Of a stretch of DNA of 64,000 nt, positions 54,792-63,054 are shown in pieces. Made by a program: the position numbers and the translations under genes. The notes below the pieces were generated by a model that saw only the letters and a list, made by a program, of their open reading frames with translations, made no database searches and was not told the origin of the DNA. Numbering within the stretch: position 1 is the first letter of the stretch; every line of letters begins with the position of its first letter. Origin of the DNA: JAVBPA01 sp031549925 (GTDB lineage Bacteria; Bacillota; Clostridia; Oscillospirales; CAG-272); the NCBI GenBank assembly GCA_031549925.1, contig JAVBPA010000017.1, positions 25,437 through 89,436 of the forward strand, in the 5' to 3' direction.

Positions 54792-56204
54792 ATGGGGCAC
54801 AAGCTTTATATGAATAAACGAGCTTTCTTTTCACAGCTCTATAACCGGTTGATTGAGCTTGAAGTCAGCGAAGACAATATAAATAAATATATCAAACAAT
54901 TTGAACGTTATTTTAACACGATGACTGACGAAGAAGCAAATGAACAAATACGCTCATTTGACGGTGTTGAAGGTGTAGCGCAAAACATTATAAATTTAAT
55001 TAAAAAACGCGAGGAAAAAGAAAGAATAGAAAATCTTTCGGCTGAAAACGAAACTCCTACGCGTACAATGCGTATAATTGATACAAAGAAAACGGAAAAC
55101 CAAAACGGTTATTATACAAACAATTTTGAAAATAATACATCAGACGCTGATAATAAAGATCAAACTAAAATAATAGATAAAGTTAAATATGAATATCAAA
55201 ATTCAGAAAATCCGGATAAATATGAAAGTATCAGCAGCGGAAAAGATGAAATTATTAAAAGCGAAACAGACATTGATGATAATGAATATATAACTGATAA
55301 TATTTTAAACAATAAAAACGATATCACTGAACCTCCGGAATTTGCAAAGGAATCTGAAACTAAATTAAAAGATGATGTTGAAGAAGATGATTTGGAATTT
55401 GATACCGGAGAATATGAGCAAATATTAACAAAAAAAAGAAATCCTTATGTAAAAGAAGAAACAGAACAAAATCAGAAAAAAAATTCTTTTCAGCCTACAC
55501 AACGGCTTGGAGCAAAAATTTCTGAAAATTTATCAATAAATAAATTAAATTCCGCTTCTGTTATACCAATAAAAGAATTAATTAAATCTGAAACTCCTGA
55601 AGAAGCCGAAGCAATTGCGAATAAAAGAAATTTTACAAGCGAATTTAAAAAACAGGCAAAGCGTACAATTGAAAGAAGAAAAAAACGTATTTCAGAATCA
55701 GATGAACCCAGTATTGATGATGTAAATGAATCTTCTATACCTTCAATAGCTTTAAATGAATTGGATGATACCTATTTCGACGATACTCCGATACCGAATA
55801 CAGTATTGTTTTGGTCACTTTTTGCAATAAGCCTTCCTTTGACTTTACCCTTGTTTTTGGCTTTAATGGGTGCATTTTTTGCTCTTTTTGCAGCTTTAAC
55901 AGGCGCTATTATTGGCATTATAATAACAATTGTTTGTATTGTATTAGCCGGAACAGGAATTTCGCTTGTCGGAATTATATATGGTATAACACAATTATTT
56001 GAGGTTTTGCCTGTTGGGCTTTTTGAAATAGGTTTTGGAATAATTATCGGCGGAAGTTCTATGCTTGCAGGAGTTTTGCTTTATAATTTCGCAATCAGGT
56101 TATTGCCGCTTGCTATGAAATATTTGACTGTATTATTTAAATTTACTCTTCAGAAACTTCATCAATTGTTTAGATTTTTAAAGAGGGAGTGTGCGAAACG
56201 ATGA
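54792..56204 (+). CDS. HAAS (DUF1700)-type signalling membrane protein with long acidic linker
   Basis: 470 aa. The N-terminal helical domain (about 5-60; NKRAFFSQLYNRLIELEVSE, then AIDYFREYF-like NKYIKQFERYF) matches HAAS/DUF1700, usually the membrane partner of a PadR regulator. A low-complexity, acidic linker of about 250 residues follows. Four hydrophobic helices (about 338-465) close the protein. No PadR gene is present. GGGA lies close to the first ATG; the ATG at 54810 is an alternative. The DUF4097 gene overlaps its stop. Confidence 0.75.
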   Translation: MGHKLYMNKRAFFSQLYNRLIELEVSEDNINKYIKQFERYFNTMTDEEANEQIRSFDGVEGVAQNIINLIKKREEKERIENLSAENETPTRTMRIIDTKKTENQNGYYTNNFENNTSDADNKDQTKIIDKVKYEYQNSENPDKYESISSGKDEIIKSETDIDDNEYITDNILNNKNDITEPPEFAKESETKLKDDVEEDDLEFDTGEYEQILTKKRNPYVKEETEQNQKKNSFQPTQRLGAKISENLSINKLNSASVIPIKELIKSETPEEAEAIANKRNFTSEFKKQAKRTIERRKKRISESDEPSIDDVNESSIPSIALNELDDTYFDDTPIPNTVLFWSLFAISLPLTLPLFLALMGAFFALFAALTGAIIGIIITIVCIVLAGTGISLVGIIYGITQLFEVLPVGLFEIGFGIIIGGSSMLAGVLLYNFAIRLLPLAMKYLTVLFKFTLQKLHQLFRFLKRECAKR

Positions 56205-57073
56205 AACCTACCTCAATTATATTTATTATCCTAGCCGTTGTTTTGATAACTGCCGGAACGGTTACTTGTGTAGCTGCACAGAAAATGGCAGAAACTAACA
56301 ATGTTAAACTTTTTTATCAGGAGTTGGATGAAGAAGGAAACGGAATAGTTCAAAATGATATCGAACCGGAAAATGTAAATACAATTTCAATTGAAATAAA
56401 AAACGCTAATGTTGTATTAACCACCGGAGGCGAAAAAACAACAGTTCGTTTGGTAAATTTTTCAAAGAACGCTTATAATTATTCTGTTACCGGTAAAAAT
56501 TTAATAATTGATGATTCTTTTAACATATTGAGTATATTTAACATACTCACAAGCGGGTTTGAATTTGACGGTTTGAGGAATTATATAAATTATGACCGTT
56601 ATAAAAACCGTGAAAAGCTTGTTGAAATAAATTTGGCAGATAAATCGGATATTAAAAAATTTGAAATAATACTCGAAAATGGAAATATCGATATATCGGG
56701 AATTAATTATCAAGCGGATTATGTATTATCGACTAAAACCGGTGATATTACGCTTGATCAAATCGTATCAATTTCTAATATGGACATCAAAATCGGCAAG
56801 GGTGATTTTAATTTTATAACTCCCGCGACAAACGGAACAATCGATGTAAAAATCGAAGAAGGTAATTTTAACAGCTCGATTCGCATATCAAACTATCGTT
56901 CATACAAACTGATAGCCAAAGAGGGTTTGATTGACTTTTTCGGCGATAAAAAAAATTTAAATTATGAAGTTGAGCCTATAGCTCCGACGACATTTTTAAA
57001 TGTTGAAATTTATAAAGGCAATATTAATCTCGAAGCTTTGATAAATTCGTCGAACGAATCAACTATTAATTAA
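56201..57073 (+). CDS. DUF4097-family adhesin-like membrane-anchored protein
   Basis: 290 aa from the ATG at 56201, which overlaps the previous stop (ATGA) and has GGGAG upstream. One N-terminal hydrophobic anchor (about 4-24), then an all-beta region with repeating VVLTTGGEKTTVRLVNF, NIDISGINYQADYVLSTKTGDITLD and GDFNFITP strands of the DUF4097 beta-helix-like type. These proteins usually follow HAAS genes and are thought to act in envelope stress sensing. The domain is likely extracellular. Confidence 0.85.
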   Translation: MKPTSIIFIILAVVLITAGTVTCVAAQKMAETNNVKLFYQELDEEGNGIVQNDIEPENVNTISIEIKNANVVLTTGGEKTTVRLVNFSKNAYNYSVTGKNLIIDDSFNILSIFNILTSGFEFDGLRNYINYDRYKNREKLVEINLADKSDIKKFEIILENGNIDISGINYQADYVLSTKTGDITLDQIVSISNMDIKIGKGDFNFITPATNGTIDVKIEEGNFNSSIRISNYRSYKLIAKEGLIDFFGDKKNLNYEVEPIAPTTFLNVEIYKGNINLEALINSSNESTIN

Positions 57074-57142
57074 AAATAAAATGTATAAAAAAAATAAAAT
57101 AGGTCATACTGATAGTGTAAAGTCATATGGAGGACTTATTTT

Positions 57143-57352
57143 ATGTTTGATAAAATAGCGCTTGTCCTGCTGATAATCGGCGGGATTAACTGGGGCAGCA
57201 TTGGATTGTTCCGTTTTGATATCGTTGCATGGATATGCGGCGGACCGGCATCACTTGTCAGCCGTATAGTTTATACAATTGTCGGATTATGTTCGCTTTG
57301 GTGCATTTCATTGTTGTTCAGAAGCGACAGAGAAATTACAGACAGAGATTAA
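57143..57352 (+). CDS. DUF378 small membrane protein
   Basis: 69 aa. Two transmembrane helices with the DUF378 hallmark LLIIGGINWGSIGLFRFDIV near the N-terminus, then IVYTIVGLCSLWCIS. Function unknown; widespread in Firmicutes. A strong TGGAGG precedes the start. A strong terminator follows. Confidence 0.93.
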   Translation: MFDKIALVLLIIGGINWGSIGLFRFDIVAWICGGPASLVSRIVYTIVGLCSLWCISLLFRSDREITDRD

Positions 57353-57390
57353 TTATAAACTAAACTCATTTTATAATAAGCAACCCAATA

Positions 57391-57437
57391 TAAAAGGATT
57401 TTCCGAACAATTTGCAAAACGGAAAATCCTTTTTTAT
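57391..57437. terminator. Bidirectional terminator
   Basis: A 13-bp stem (57393-57405 with 57420-57432) around a 14-nt loop, with a run of Ts on the plus strand and CCTTTTATATT on the minus strand. It separates the DUF378 and aldo/keto reductase genes. Confidence 0.9.
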
Positions 57438-57445
57438 GCTTTTGT

Positions 57446-58312
57446 TTAAAAAAAGGGATGATCACATACACGGCTACATTCATCTTTTAAATAATTAAGA
57501 TCTTTTTCGCACAGAGGTTCTTTTATACATTTTTCTATATTATCAACCGCATAACTGAAATTGAAAAAATCTCCGGGAGGTATTATTATATCCGCTCCGA
57601 GCGAAAGAGTATATTTAATGGCGTTATTTCTTAGTTTTATATTATCCGGATCTATCGGTTTACACCAGGATTTATTAAATCTTTCGTGAAGCTCCGAATC
57701 GCTTTCTAGCCATGATCGTTCAATTAATTGTTTCATGGCTAGTATACCCATTCCCCGCTTTTTTGCTTCAGTTACGATTTCCGTACCGAAATTTTTTGAT
57801 AAATGTAAATGCCAATTAAGGGGAAACAAAACAGTATCAAAATTAAAGTTTTCAATAGCTTTTAAAGCAGCCGGTTCACTGTGTGCTGTTATACCTAATT
57901 TTCGGATATAACCTTTTTCTTTTGCCCAAAAAAGAAGCTCCATAACTCCGCTTTTTGAAAATGCGCGGGTAACTTCTTCTTCGCTTGACAAAGCGTGGAG
58001 CTGATATACATCAAAATAATCCGTATGAAGCAAACGAAGGGAGTTTTCGAATTCAATTTTTGCTCCCTCGTAATCACGCACGGCAGTTTTGCATGCTAAA
58101 TATATTTCTTTACGGTACGGAATCAAAGATTTCCCGAGTTTTTCTTGTGCGTCTCCATATGACGGGGCTATATCGAAATAATTAACTCCTTTTTCAAATG
58201 CCCATGAAACGTAATTATCAGAAGCTTCATTTCCGTCATTCATTGAAATAATTCCGCCGTATGCTACCGGAAAAACATGATAGCCTGTATTTCCTAATTT
58301 GTTTTTTATCAT
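57446..58312 (-). CDS. Aldo/keto reductase
   Basis: 288 aa NAD(P)H-dependent oxidoreductase with a TIM barrel. The catalytic tetrad is visible as Asp and Tyr in NYFDIAPSYGDAQ, Lys in LACKTAV and His in YQLHAL. The C-terminus has a few Cys residues but no canonical ferredoxin domain as in some Clostridial members. Substrate unknown. No Shine-Dalgarno sequence. It follows msrA on the same strand (18 bp). Confidence 0.92.
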   Translation of the reverse strand: MIKNKLGNTGYHVFPVAYGGIISMNDGNEASDNYVSWAFEKGVNYFDIAPSYGDAQEKLGKSLIPYRKEIYLACKTAVRDYEGAKIEFENSLRLLHTDYFDVYQLHALSSEEEVTRAFSKSGVMELLFWAKEKGYIRKLGITAHSEPAALKAIENFNFDTVLFPLNWHLHLSKNFGTEIVTEAKKRGMGILAMKQLIERSWLESDSELHERFNKSWCKPIDPDNIKLRNNAIKYTLSLGADIIIPPGDFFNFSYAVDNIEKCIKEPLCEKDLNYLKDECSRVCDHPFF

Positions 58313-58330
58313 TATTATAATTCTATAAAT

Positions 58331-58822
58331 TTATTTTGTTTTAAATAAACTTTTCGGAATATGACAATAACCTTCCGGATGTTTATTTAAATATTTTTGA
58401 TGATATTCTTCTGCTCTGTAATAATTATATATAGGACTAATCTCTATTGCAATAGGCTTAATATAATTTTTTTGCAATTTATCTATCGAATTTTGAATTT
58501 CATTCAGTTGTTCTTCGTCCGTATAATAAATTCCGGCTCTGTATTGTGTTCCGGTATCGTTTCCTTGTCTGTTATATGAAGTCGGATTTATTGTTTTATA
58601 AAATTCATTCAACAAATCAGTTAAATTTATTATATCTGTTTCATAATTAACTTCAACCGTTTCCGCGTGTCCGGTATTTTCCATACAAACATCTTCATAT
58701 GTTGGATTCTGCGTTCTTCCGTTTGCGTATCCGGTTTCTGTTGATATAACCCCTTCAATTTCAGATAAAAATTTTTCCGTTCCCCAAAAACATCCGCCGG
58801 CTAAATAAATTTTATTAATCAT
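58331..58822 (-). CDS. msrA: Peptide methionine sulfoxide reductase A
   Basis: 163 aa. Reduces methionine-S-sulfoxide in oxidised proteins. The GGCFWGTEKF motif places the catalytic Cys at residue 11, and the substrate-pocket segments GYANGRTQNPTYEDVC and GHAETVEV follow. The C-terminal resolving-Cys tail seen in some forms is absent. Probably cotranscribed with the flanking aldo/keto reductase and rsgA genes. Confidence 0.96.
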   Translation of the reverse strand: MINKIYLAGGCFWGTEKFLSEIEGVISTETGYANGRTQNPTYEDVCMENTGHAETVEVNYETDIINLTDLLNEFYKTINPTSYNRQGNDTGTQYRAGIYYTDEEQLNEIQNSIDKLQKNYIKPIAIEISPIYNYYRAEEYHQKYLNKHPEGYCHIPKSLFKTK

Positions 58823-58856
58823 AGAAAGTCTCTTTACATATAAAATGATTTAATTT

Positions 58857-59951
58857 TTAATGGTTTCTTTTTGATTTTTCATCCGCTTTTTTTCTGCTCC
58901 GGGAGTGTTCAGCTATAGCTTTCTGCCATTCTTTTTTATTTTTAAAATATGCCGCTTTATCATCGGTAAATTTTGCTTCGCGTTTTAAATTTTTATAATT
59001 ATCCCATCTTATGGCTGATATTTCACCGTTTTGAATAGCACAAAGAATTGCACATCCGGGTTCGTTTTCGTGAGTGCAATTTGTAAATCTGCATTTTGTA
59101 AAATATTCTTCGAAATCAAAAAAAGTTTCGTTAATTCCTGTTTCAGCATCCCACATTCCAAGTTCACGCATACCGGGTGTATCAATAATCATAGTACCGC
59201 AAGGAAGCATTATCAATTCCCTGTGTGTCGTGGTATGACGGCCTTTGCTGTCATCTTCCCTTATATCATTTACTGTCATTATATTATCTCCCGCTAATGT
59301 ATTAACGAGAGATGATTTTCCGACTCCGGAAGAACCGAGAAAAACTATTGTTTTATATGGCTTCATATACTCTGAAAGCAAATTTATACCGTTTCCGTTA
59401 AAAACGCTTAACGCAATAACATCGACTCCGGGTATATTGCGTAAAGTATCATGGAGCTGCGGTAAATAATCATCTACTAAATCTGATTTTGTTAAAATTA
59501 TCACCGGAATAGCTCCGCTTCCTTTGGCTGCCGCTGTATAACGCTGTATACGGTTTATATTAAAATCGCAATTAAGAGAGGATAATATAAAAACGTAATC
59601 GAAATTAGCGGCAACAATTTGTTCTAAAATTGTTTTTGCATATGTGCTTATATGTCCGGAATAATTTGGTCTTGCAAATTTTGATTTGCGTTCTAAAATT
59701 TCATATATAACAGAATCTCCTTGCGGATTATATTTGACGGCTGCGAAATCACCTACTGCCGGATAAGGTATAGTATTTTTTTCGAAATAAAATGTTCCCG
59801 CAAGCCGTGCGTTCAATTCTCCAAGCTCTGTTATTATTCTATATATCTGACCGTGGCAAGAAATTATACGCGCCGCAATTCTGTCTTCCGATGTATTTAT
59901 AAATTGATTTTTATAATAATCAGTATAACCGTAATCTTTTAAATTTATCAT
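58857..59951 (-). CDS. rsgA: Ribosome small-subunit-dependent GTPase
   Basis: 364 aa, slightly longer than usual due to a basic C-terminal tail. Circularly permuted GTPase: an N-terminal OB domain, then G4 LTKSDL, G1 GSSGVGKSS, the RHTTTHRE loop and G3 DTPGMRE, followed by a Cys/His zinc site (CRFTNCTHENEPGC). It checks late 30S assembly. A promoter, short ORF and terminator-like hairpin lie upstream. GAGGA lies about 11 bases before the start. Confidence 0.96.
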   Translation of the reverse strand: MINLKDYGYTDYYKNQFINTSEDRIAARIISCHGQIYRIITELGELNARLAGTFYFEKNTIPYPAVGDFAAVKYNPQGDSVIYEILERKSKFARPNYSGHISTYAKTILEQIVAANFDYVFILSSLNCDFNINRIQRYTAAAKGSGAIPVIILTKSDLVDDYLPQLHDTLRNIPGVDVIALSVFNGNGINLLSEYMKPYKTIVFLGSSGVGKSSLVNTLAGDNIMTVNDIREDDSKGRHTTTHRELIMLPCGTMIIDTPGMRELGMWDAETGINETFFDFEEYFTKCRFTNCTHENEPGCAILCAIQNGEISAIRWDNYKNLKREAKFTDDKAAYFKNKKEWQKAIAEHSRSRKKADEKSKRNH

Positions 59952-59993
59952 TATATAATAATGTTCCTCAAAATATTAATTAAAATTTATGCA

Positions 59994-60024
59994 AACAAAA
60001 AGGCACACCCTGACGGATGAGCCT
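59994..60024 (-). terminator. Terminator-like hairpin before rsgA
   Basis: On the minus strand AGGC, CA and CC pair with GG, TG and GCCT across GTCAG (60001-60024), with a U-U mismatch and a wobble pair, followed by TTTTGTTT. It sits 43-50 bp upstream of rsgA and would cut the leader transcript. Confidence 0.6.
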
Positions 60025-60100
60025 GGATATCTCATAATCGAAAGGTTGTTTTTTGCACAAAAACAACAACATTTATCTGTAGCCGTTTTGTGCGGATATT

Positions 60101-60136
60101 TTATTGTGTTACAGCCTCAACCGTTAATTCGTACAT
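60101..60136 (-). CDS. 11-codon leader ORF upstream of rsgA
   Basis: ATG at 60136-60134, stop at 60101-60103, encoding MYELTVEAVTQ. GGGAGG at 60148-60153 is a near-perfect ribosome binding site 11 bases upstream. A hairpin (GCACAAAA with TTTTGTGC, 60055-60093) and the terminator at 59994-60024 follow. It may be a leader peptide of an attenuator. Chance occurrence is possible. Confidence 0.4.
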   Translation of the reverse strand: MYELTVEAVTQ

Positions 60137-60205
60137 AAAATTTTTAACCTCCCGTTTTTAATTAATAAATCACAAAGTATTTTAAATATTATAAAACACG
60201 CTATG

Positions 60206-60234
60206 AGAATATCATATTATATCAAAATTGTCAA
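60206..60234 (-). promoter_or_regulatory. Promoter of the rsgA leader
   Basis: Minus-strand TTGACA (60229-60234), 17-bp spacer, TATTCT (60206-60211), about 255 bp upstream of the rsgA start. The 59952-60274 gap holds this promoter, the small ORF and the hairpins. Confidence 0.55.
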
Positions 60235-60274
60235 TATATAATTTTATTATAACAATGTTTACCACATAGTTAAT

Positions 60275-61054
60275 TCAATCGTTTTGCAATAACATATCAT
60301 TGAGCGTAATTTCAGGATGATGATATCTCCCTCTGGTTTGTGTTTTGTTTTTATAATTCAAAGCTTTTTCGGGACACCATTGAATACACGCCATACATTG
60401 TTCGCATTTATGAAGAAATTCCGGTTTTTTGTCTTTTATTATAATGTTTTTAACCGGGCATACACTGGCGCAGATTCCGCAACCCGAGCAGTTTTCTGAA
60501 GTATTATATCCCATATCTTTATTAGGAAAATTTTTCAGGAAGCTTTTATTTATTAATCCCAAAAACAAACTTCCCGGAATTGTAAATTGTTTTTTTAAGA
60601 TGATATCGGAACAAATTTCATTGATTTTTAAATCGGATTTTTTAGCCGCTTCTTTGGAATTATCAGCCATTTTATATAATGCAACATAATTTGCAAACAT
60701 ATAAACTCCGTTTCCGTAATTCAAAACAACATCATGTTTTGCCAAAAGATTTTTTATCTCGGATATTGAGTTTCCGACGCCTCCTCCGTATGTTGAAACA
60801 GCAAAATAATATTTGTTTACGGGGAATTTATTATTGTTAATAAAATTTTTTACCGCAAAAGGCAATCCACCGCCGTAAACCGGAAAAACAAACCCTATAC
60901 AATCAATATTTTTTTCTATCTCCCCTTCGTTTATTCTAACCATAGGGATAACTTTACAATTTGAATTTTCCTGTTCTTCTAAAGCAGCTGCGATTTTTTT
61001 TGCCGCGTATAGGCTGTTTCCTGTTCCTGTAAAGTAATAAATTATAATATTCAT
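60275..61054 (-). CDS. EFR1-family flavodoxin-ferredoxin
   Basis: 259 aa. An N-terminal flavodoxin-like domain (YYFTGTGNSLYAAK FMN-phosphate loop) and a C-terminal bacterial-type ferredoxin with two 4Fe-4S sites, CSGCGICASVCP and CEQCMACIQWCP. The architecture is that of EFR1 ferredoxins, common in anaerobic Firmicutes as electron carriers. Partner unknown. Confidence 0.93.
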   Translation of the reverse strand: MNIIIYYFTGTGNSLYAAKKIAAALEEQENSNCKVIPMVRINEGEIEKNIDCIGFVFPVYGGGLPFAVKNFINNNKFPVNKYYFAVSTYGGGVGNSISEIKNLLAKHDVVLNYGNGVYMFANYVALYKMADNSKEAAKKSDLKINEICSDIILKKQFTIPGSLFLGLINKSFLKNFPNKDMGYNTSENCSGCGICASVCPVKNIIIKDKKPEFLHKCEQCMACIQWCPEKALNYKNKTQTRGRYHHPEITLNDMLLQND

Positions 61055-61143
61055 AATTATGTTTCCGATCTTAAATGTTTTCGTATAAAAAATATATATC
61101 TTGACAATACTTACTTAAAATAAATATTGGAGGTAATTTATTC

Positions 61144-61344
61144 ATGGCAAACGAAAAATATATATATGATTTACCTATGGGATTTGGAATGGCATTAATG
61201 CAAAATAAAGCGGCAAGAGATTATTTTGATGGATTATCAGACGATGAACAAAGAAGAATTGTAAGCAAGACACATGAAATAAAATCAAAAGAAGAGATGC
61301 AGTCTTATGTTAATTCCCTTTGTACAGATAAAACGATAAATTAA
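61144..61344 (+). CDS. Small conserved protein (66 aa)
   Basis: 66 aa, soluble and helical, with the pattern LPMGFGMALMQNKAARDYF and a SDDEQRRIVSKTHEIKSKEEM helix. Similar short proteins with LPMGFGMAL occur widely in Clostridia without known function (from memory). TGGAGG precedes the start and a terminator follows, so it is a complete single-gene unit. Confidence 0.85.
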   Translation: MANEKYIYDLPMGFGMALMQNKAARDYFDGLSDDEQRRIVSKTHEIKSKEEMQSYVNSLCTDKTIN

Positions 61345-61435
61345 AATATATTTTTAAATCTAAAATAATGCAGATACGTTAAATTTATCGGAAATTCAAT
61401 TTTTTGAAAATAAAATCAAAAATCCAAACCAGAAC

Positions 61436-61473
61436 AAAGCGGTGTAAATATTTATCATCGCTTTTTAATTTTT
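61436..61473 (+). terminator. Intrinsic terminator of the 66-aa gene
   Basis: A 9-bp stem (61436-61444 with 61456-61464, one G-T pair) followed by TTTTTAATTTTT. Confidence 0.8.
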
Positions 61474-61506
61474 AACAGTGAAAATAAAATGCTCATTTCA
61501 AAAATG

Positions 61507-61878
61507 TTATTTTTTCTCCCTGTATTTTTTTATATATTCATTATCCTCATAAATTAAATCTTTTTCTCCGGCTAATGATTCTATATGATGTCTGAACTCA
61601 TGACGGATTGTTTTTCGTACAGCGCAAGTAAACTGTTCTATATCCAAATCACCGTACAATCTTATAAAAGAACCGTAATACAGATATATAATACGTCCCT
61701 CAGCGTGCGTATGAATGTATTCTCCTAAAATAAACATGGGATTATTAAGTGAACTTTCGGAATGAATTTTTGTATATTCCAAAACATTAACTCCTCCGTT
61801 AAGTTGTTTGAATAATTCATCCGGTAATTCACAAGTCACATAATCCGCAATTTTTTCAAATTGGTCAAAGGTTATCAT
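61507..61878 (-). CDS. Small zinc metallopeptidase (HExxH)
   Basis: 123 aa from the ATG at 61878; a TTG two codons earlier overlaps the upstream stop. The HEFRHH motif (HExxH, about residues 93-97 of this reading) lies near the C-terminus, followed by Glu-rich residues. It resembles the short zincin-like family often called metallopeptidase family protein. There is no signal peptide. It is coupled to the HTH gene upstream. Target unknown. Confidence 0.8.
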   Translation of the reverse strand: MITFDQFEKIADYVTCELPDELFKQLNGGVNVLEYTKIHSESSLNNPMFILGEYIHTHAEGRIIYLYYGSFIRLYGDLDIEQFTCAVRKTIRHEFRHHIESLAGEKDLIYEDNEYIKKYREKK

Positions 61879-61880
61879 AA

Positions 61881-62366
61881 TCAATTCGTTTGGTTTTCGA
61901 TATTATTGTCTATCTGTTTCATCATATTATAAATTATAAGCGGATCTCCGTAAATAATCAGGCGTATTATGCGTTCTCCGTTATCATATTCGCGTATTAA
62001 ATTAACGCTGTATTTTTTAGGTCTGTCCTTATCGTTTTTTATATTTTCCAACAAAATGTCTATTTCGTTTTTTTGTTTTTTCAAATATATAACAGAACAT
62101 ATTTCACATCCGTTTTTATTACGCGGATCAATTGATTTTTTATTTATGTATTCTGTAATTTCTTCATTTACAGTTTCATAAAGAGGGGTGGAATAACTGG
62201 TACTGTTTAATAATTCGCTTATATTGCTTTCCGTAAATCTCCACTGTCCGCCTATTTTACGTCCCGTAAGTATTCCGCTTTTAAGATAATTATGTATTGT
62301 ACGGGTCGTTACCGTCAGCATTGAAGCTATATCGTTGATTGTGTATAATTTTTCGTTTTTATCCAT
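61881..62366 (-). CDS. Helix-turn-helix (excisionase/MerR-type) DNA-binding protein
   Basis: 161 aa. Residues about 6-55 form a HTH_17/excisionase domain: YTINDIASMLTVTTRTIHNYLKSG followed by the wing TGRKIGGQWRFTES. The C-terminal region (about 85-150) is a mixed alpha/beta domain not recognised. It has its own promoter and is followed directly by the metallopeptidase. It may regulate its own operon or the divergent smpB (inference). No integrase is nearby, so it is probably not a phage excisionase. Confidence 0.85.
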   Translation of the reverse strand: MDKNEKLYTINDIASMLTVTTRTIHNYLKSGILTGRKIGGQWRFTESNISELLNSTSYSTPLYETVNEEITEYINKKSIDPRNKNGCEICSVIYLKKQKNEIDILLENIKNDKDRPKKYSVNLIREYDNGERIIRLIIYGDPLIIYNMMKQIDNNIENQTN

Positions 62367-62411
62367 AACATTTCACTCTGTTTATTTCATTGTATTGTTA
62401 CATTTGTTTTA

Positions 62412-62440
62412 ATATTATCATACAATATTGCATATGTCAA
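62412..62440 (-). promoter_or_regulatory. Promoter of the HTH-metallopeptidase pair
   Basis: Minus-strand TTGACA (62435-62440) and TAATAT (62412-62417), 17-bp spacer, about 46 bp before the start. Confidence 0.65.
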
Positions 62441-62495
62441 CATAACTTTTCTTGATTTTTCATATGAGAAAGCAATGGATAAAACAGTTATATCA

Positions 62496-62524
62496 TTGAC
62501 ATATAATTATAATCATGTTATACT
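62496..62524 (+). promoter_or_regulatory. smpB promoter
   Basis: TTGACA (62496-62501) and TATACT (62519-62524) with a 17-bp spacer, 34 bp before the start. It is divergent from the HTH promoter with 55 bp between the two -35 boxes. Confidence 0.75.
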
Positions 62525-62557
62525 ATAGGAGTATTATATTTAGTTGAGGCATTTTTT

Positions 62558-63034
62558 ATGGGTCAAAAAAACGAAGGAAAAAAAATAATAACGCAAAATA
62601 AAAAAGCCCGCCACGATTATTTTGTTGAGGAAACATACGAAGCGGGAATTGTTTTGTTCGGAACAGAGGTAAAATCGATAAGGCAGGGAAGCGTTAATTT
62701 AAAAGATTCTTATTGTTTTTTTGAAAAAGGTGAAATGTACGCTTCGGGAATACACATAAGTCCGTATGAAAAAGGGAATATTTTTAATCGGGATCCTATA
62801 CGTCACAAAAAACTTCTTATGCATAAAAAAGAAATATTGAAATTGTTTGGTCTTGTCGGTAAGCAAGGATATACTATTGTTCCTTTGTCTGTATATATAA
62901 CCGGTTCTCATGTTAAAATAGATCTCGGATTGTGCAAGGGCAAAAAGCTGTATGACAAACGCGAAGACGAAGCAAAGAAGCAGGACGAAAGAACCGCTCA
63001 AAGATATGAAAAATCTTCGCGGTATGAAGATTAA
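62558..63034 (+). CDS. smpB: SsrA-binding protein
   Basis: 158 aa. Binds tmRNA and delivers it to stalled ribosomes. The beta-barrel motifs NKKARHDYFVEETYEAGIVL, GTEVKSIRQGSVNLKDSY and LLMHKKEI are typical, and the C-terminal basic tail (KKLYDKREDEAKKQDE) that enters the mRNA channel is present. Its RNA partner ssrA lies 600 bp downstream. Confidence 0.97.
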   Translation: MGQKNEGKKIITQNKKARHDYFVEETYEAGIVLFGTEVKSIRQGSVNLKDSYCFFEKGEMYASGIHISPYEKGNIFNRDPIRHKKLLMHKKEILKLFGLVGKQGYTIVPLSVYITGSHVKIDLGLCKGKKLYDKREDEAKKQDERTAQRYEKSSRYED

Positions 63035-63054
63035 TAAATAACGGAGATTTTGCG

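Noticed and set aside
61100..61125. TTGACA upstream of the 66-aa gene as its promoter
   Set aside because: No fitting -10 at 16-18 bp, and transcription would start inside the ribosome binding site.
61881..62366. HTH protein as a phage or ICE excisionase
   Set aside because: No integrase, relaxase or attachment repeats nearby, and the flanking smpB-ssrA region is intact up to the window edge.
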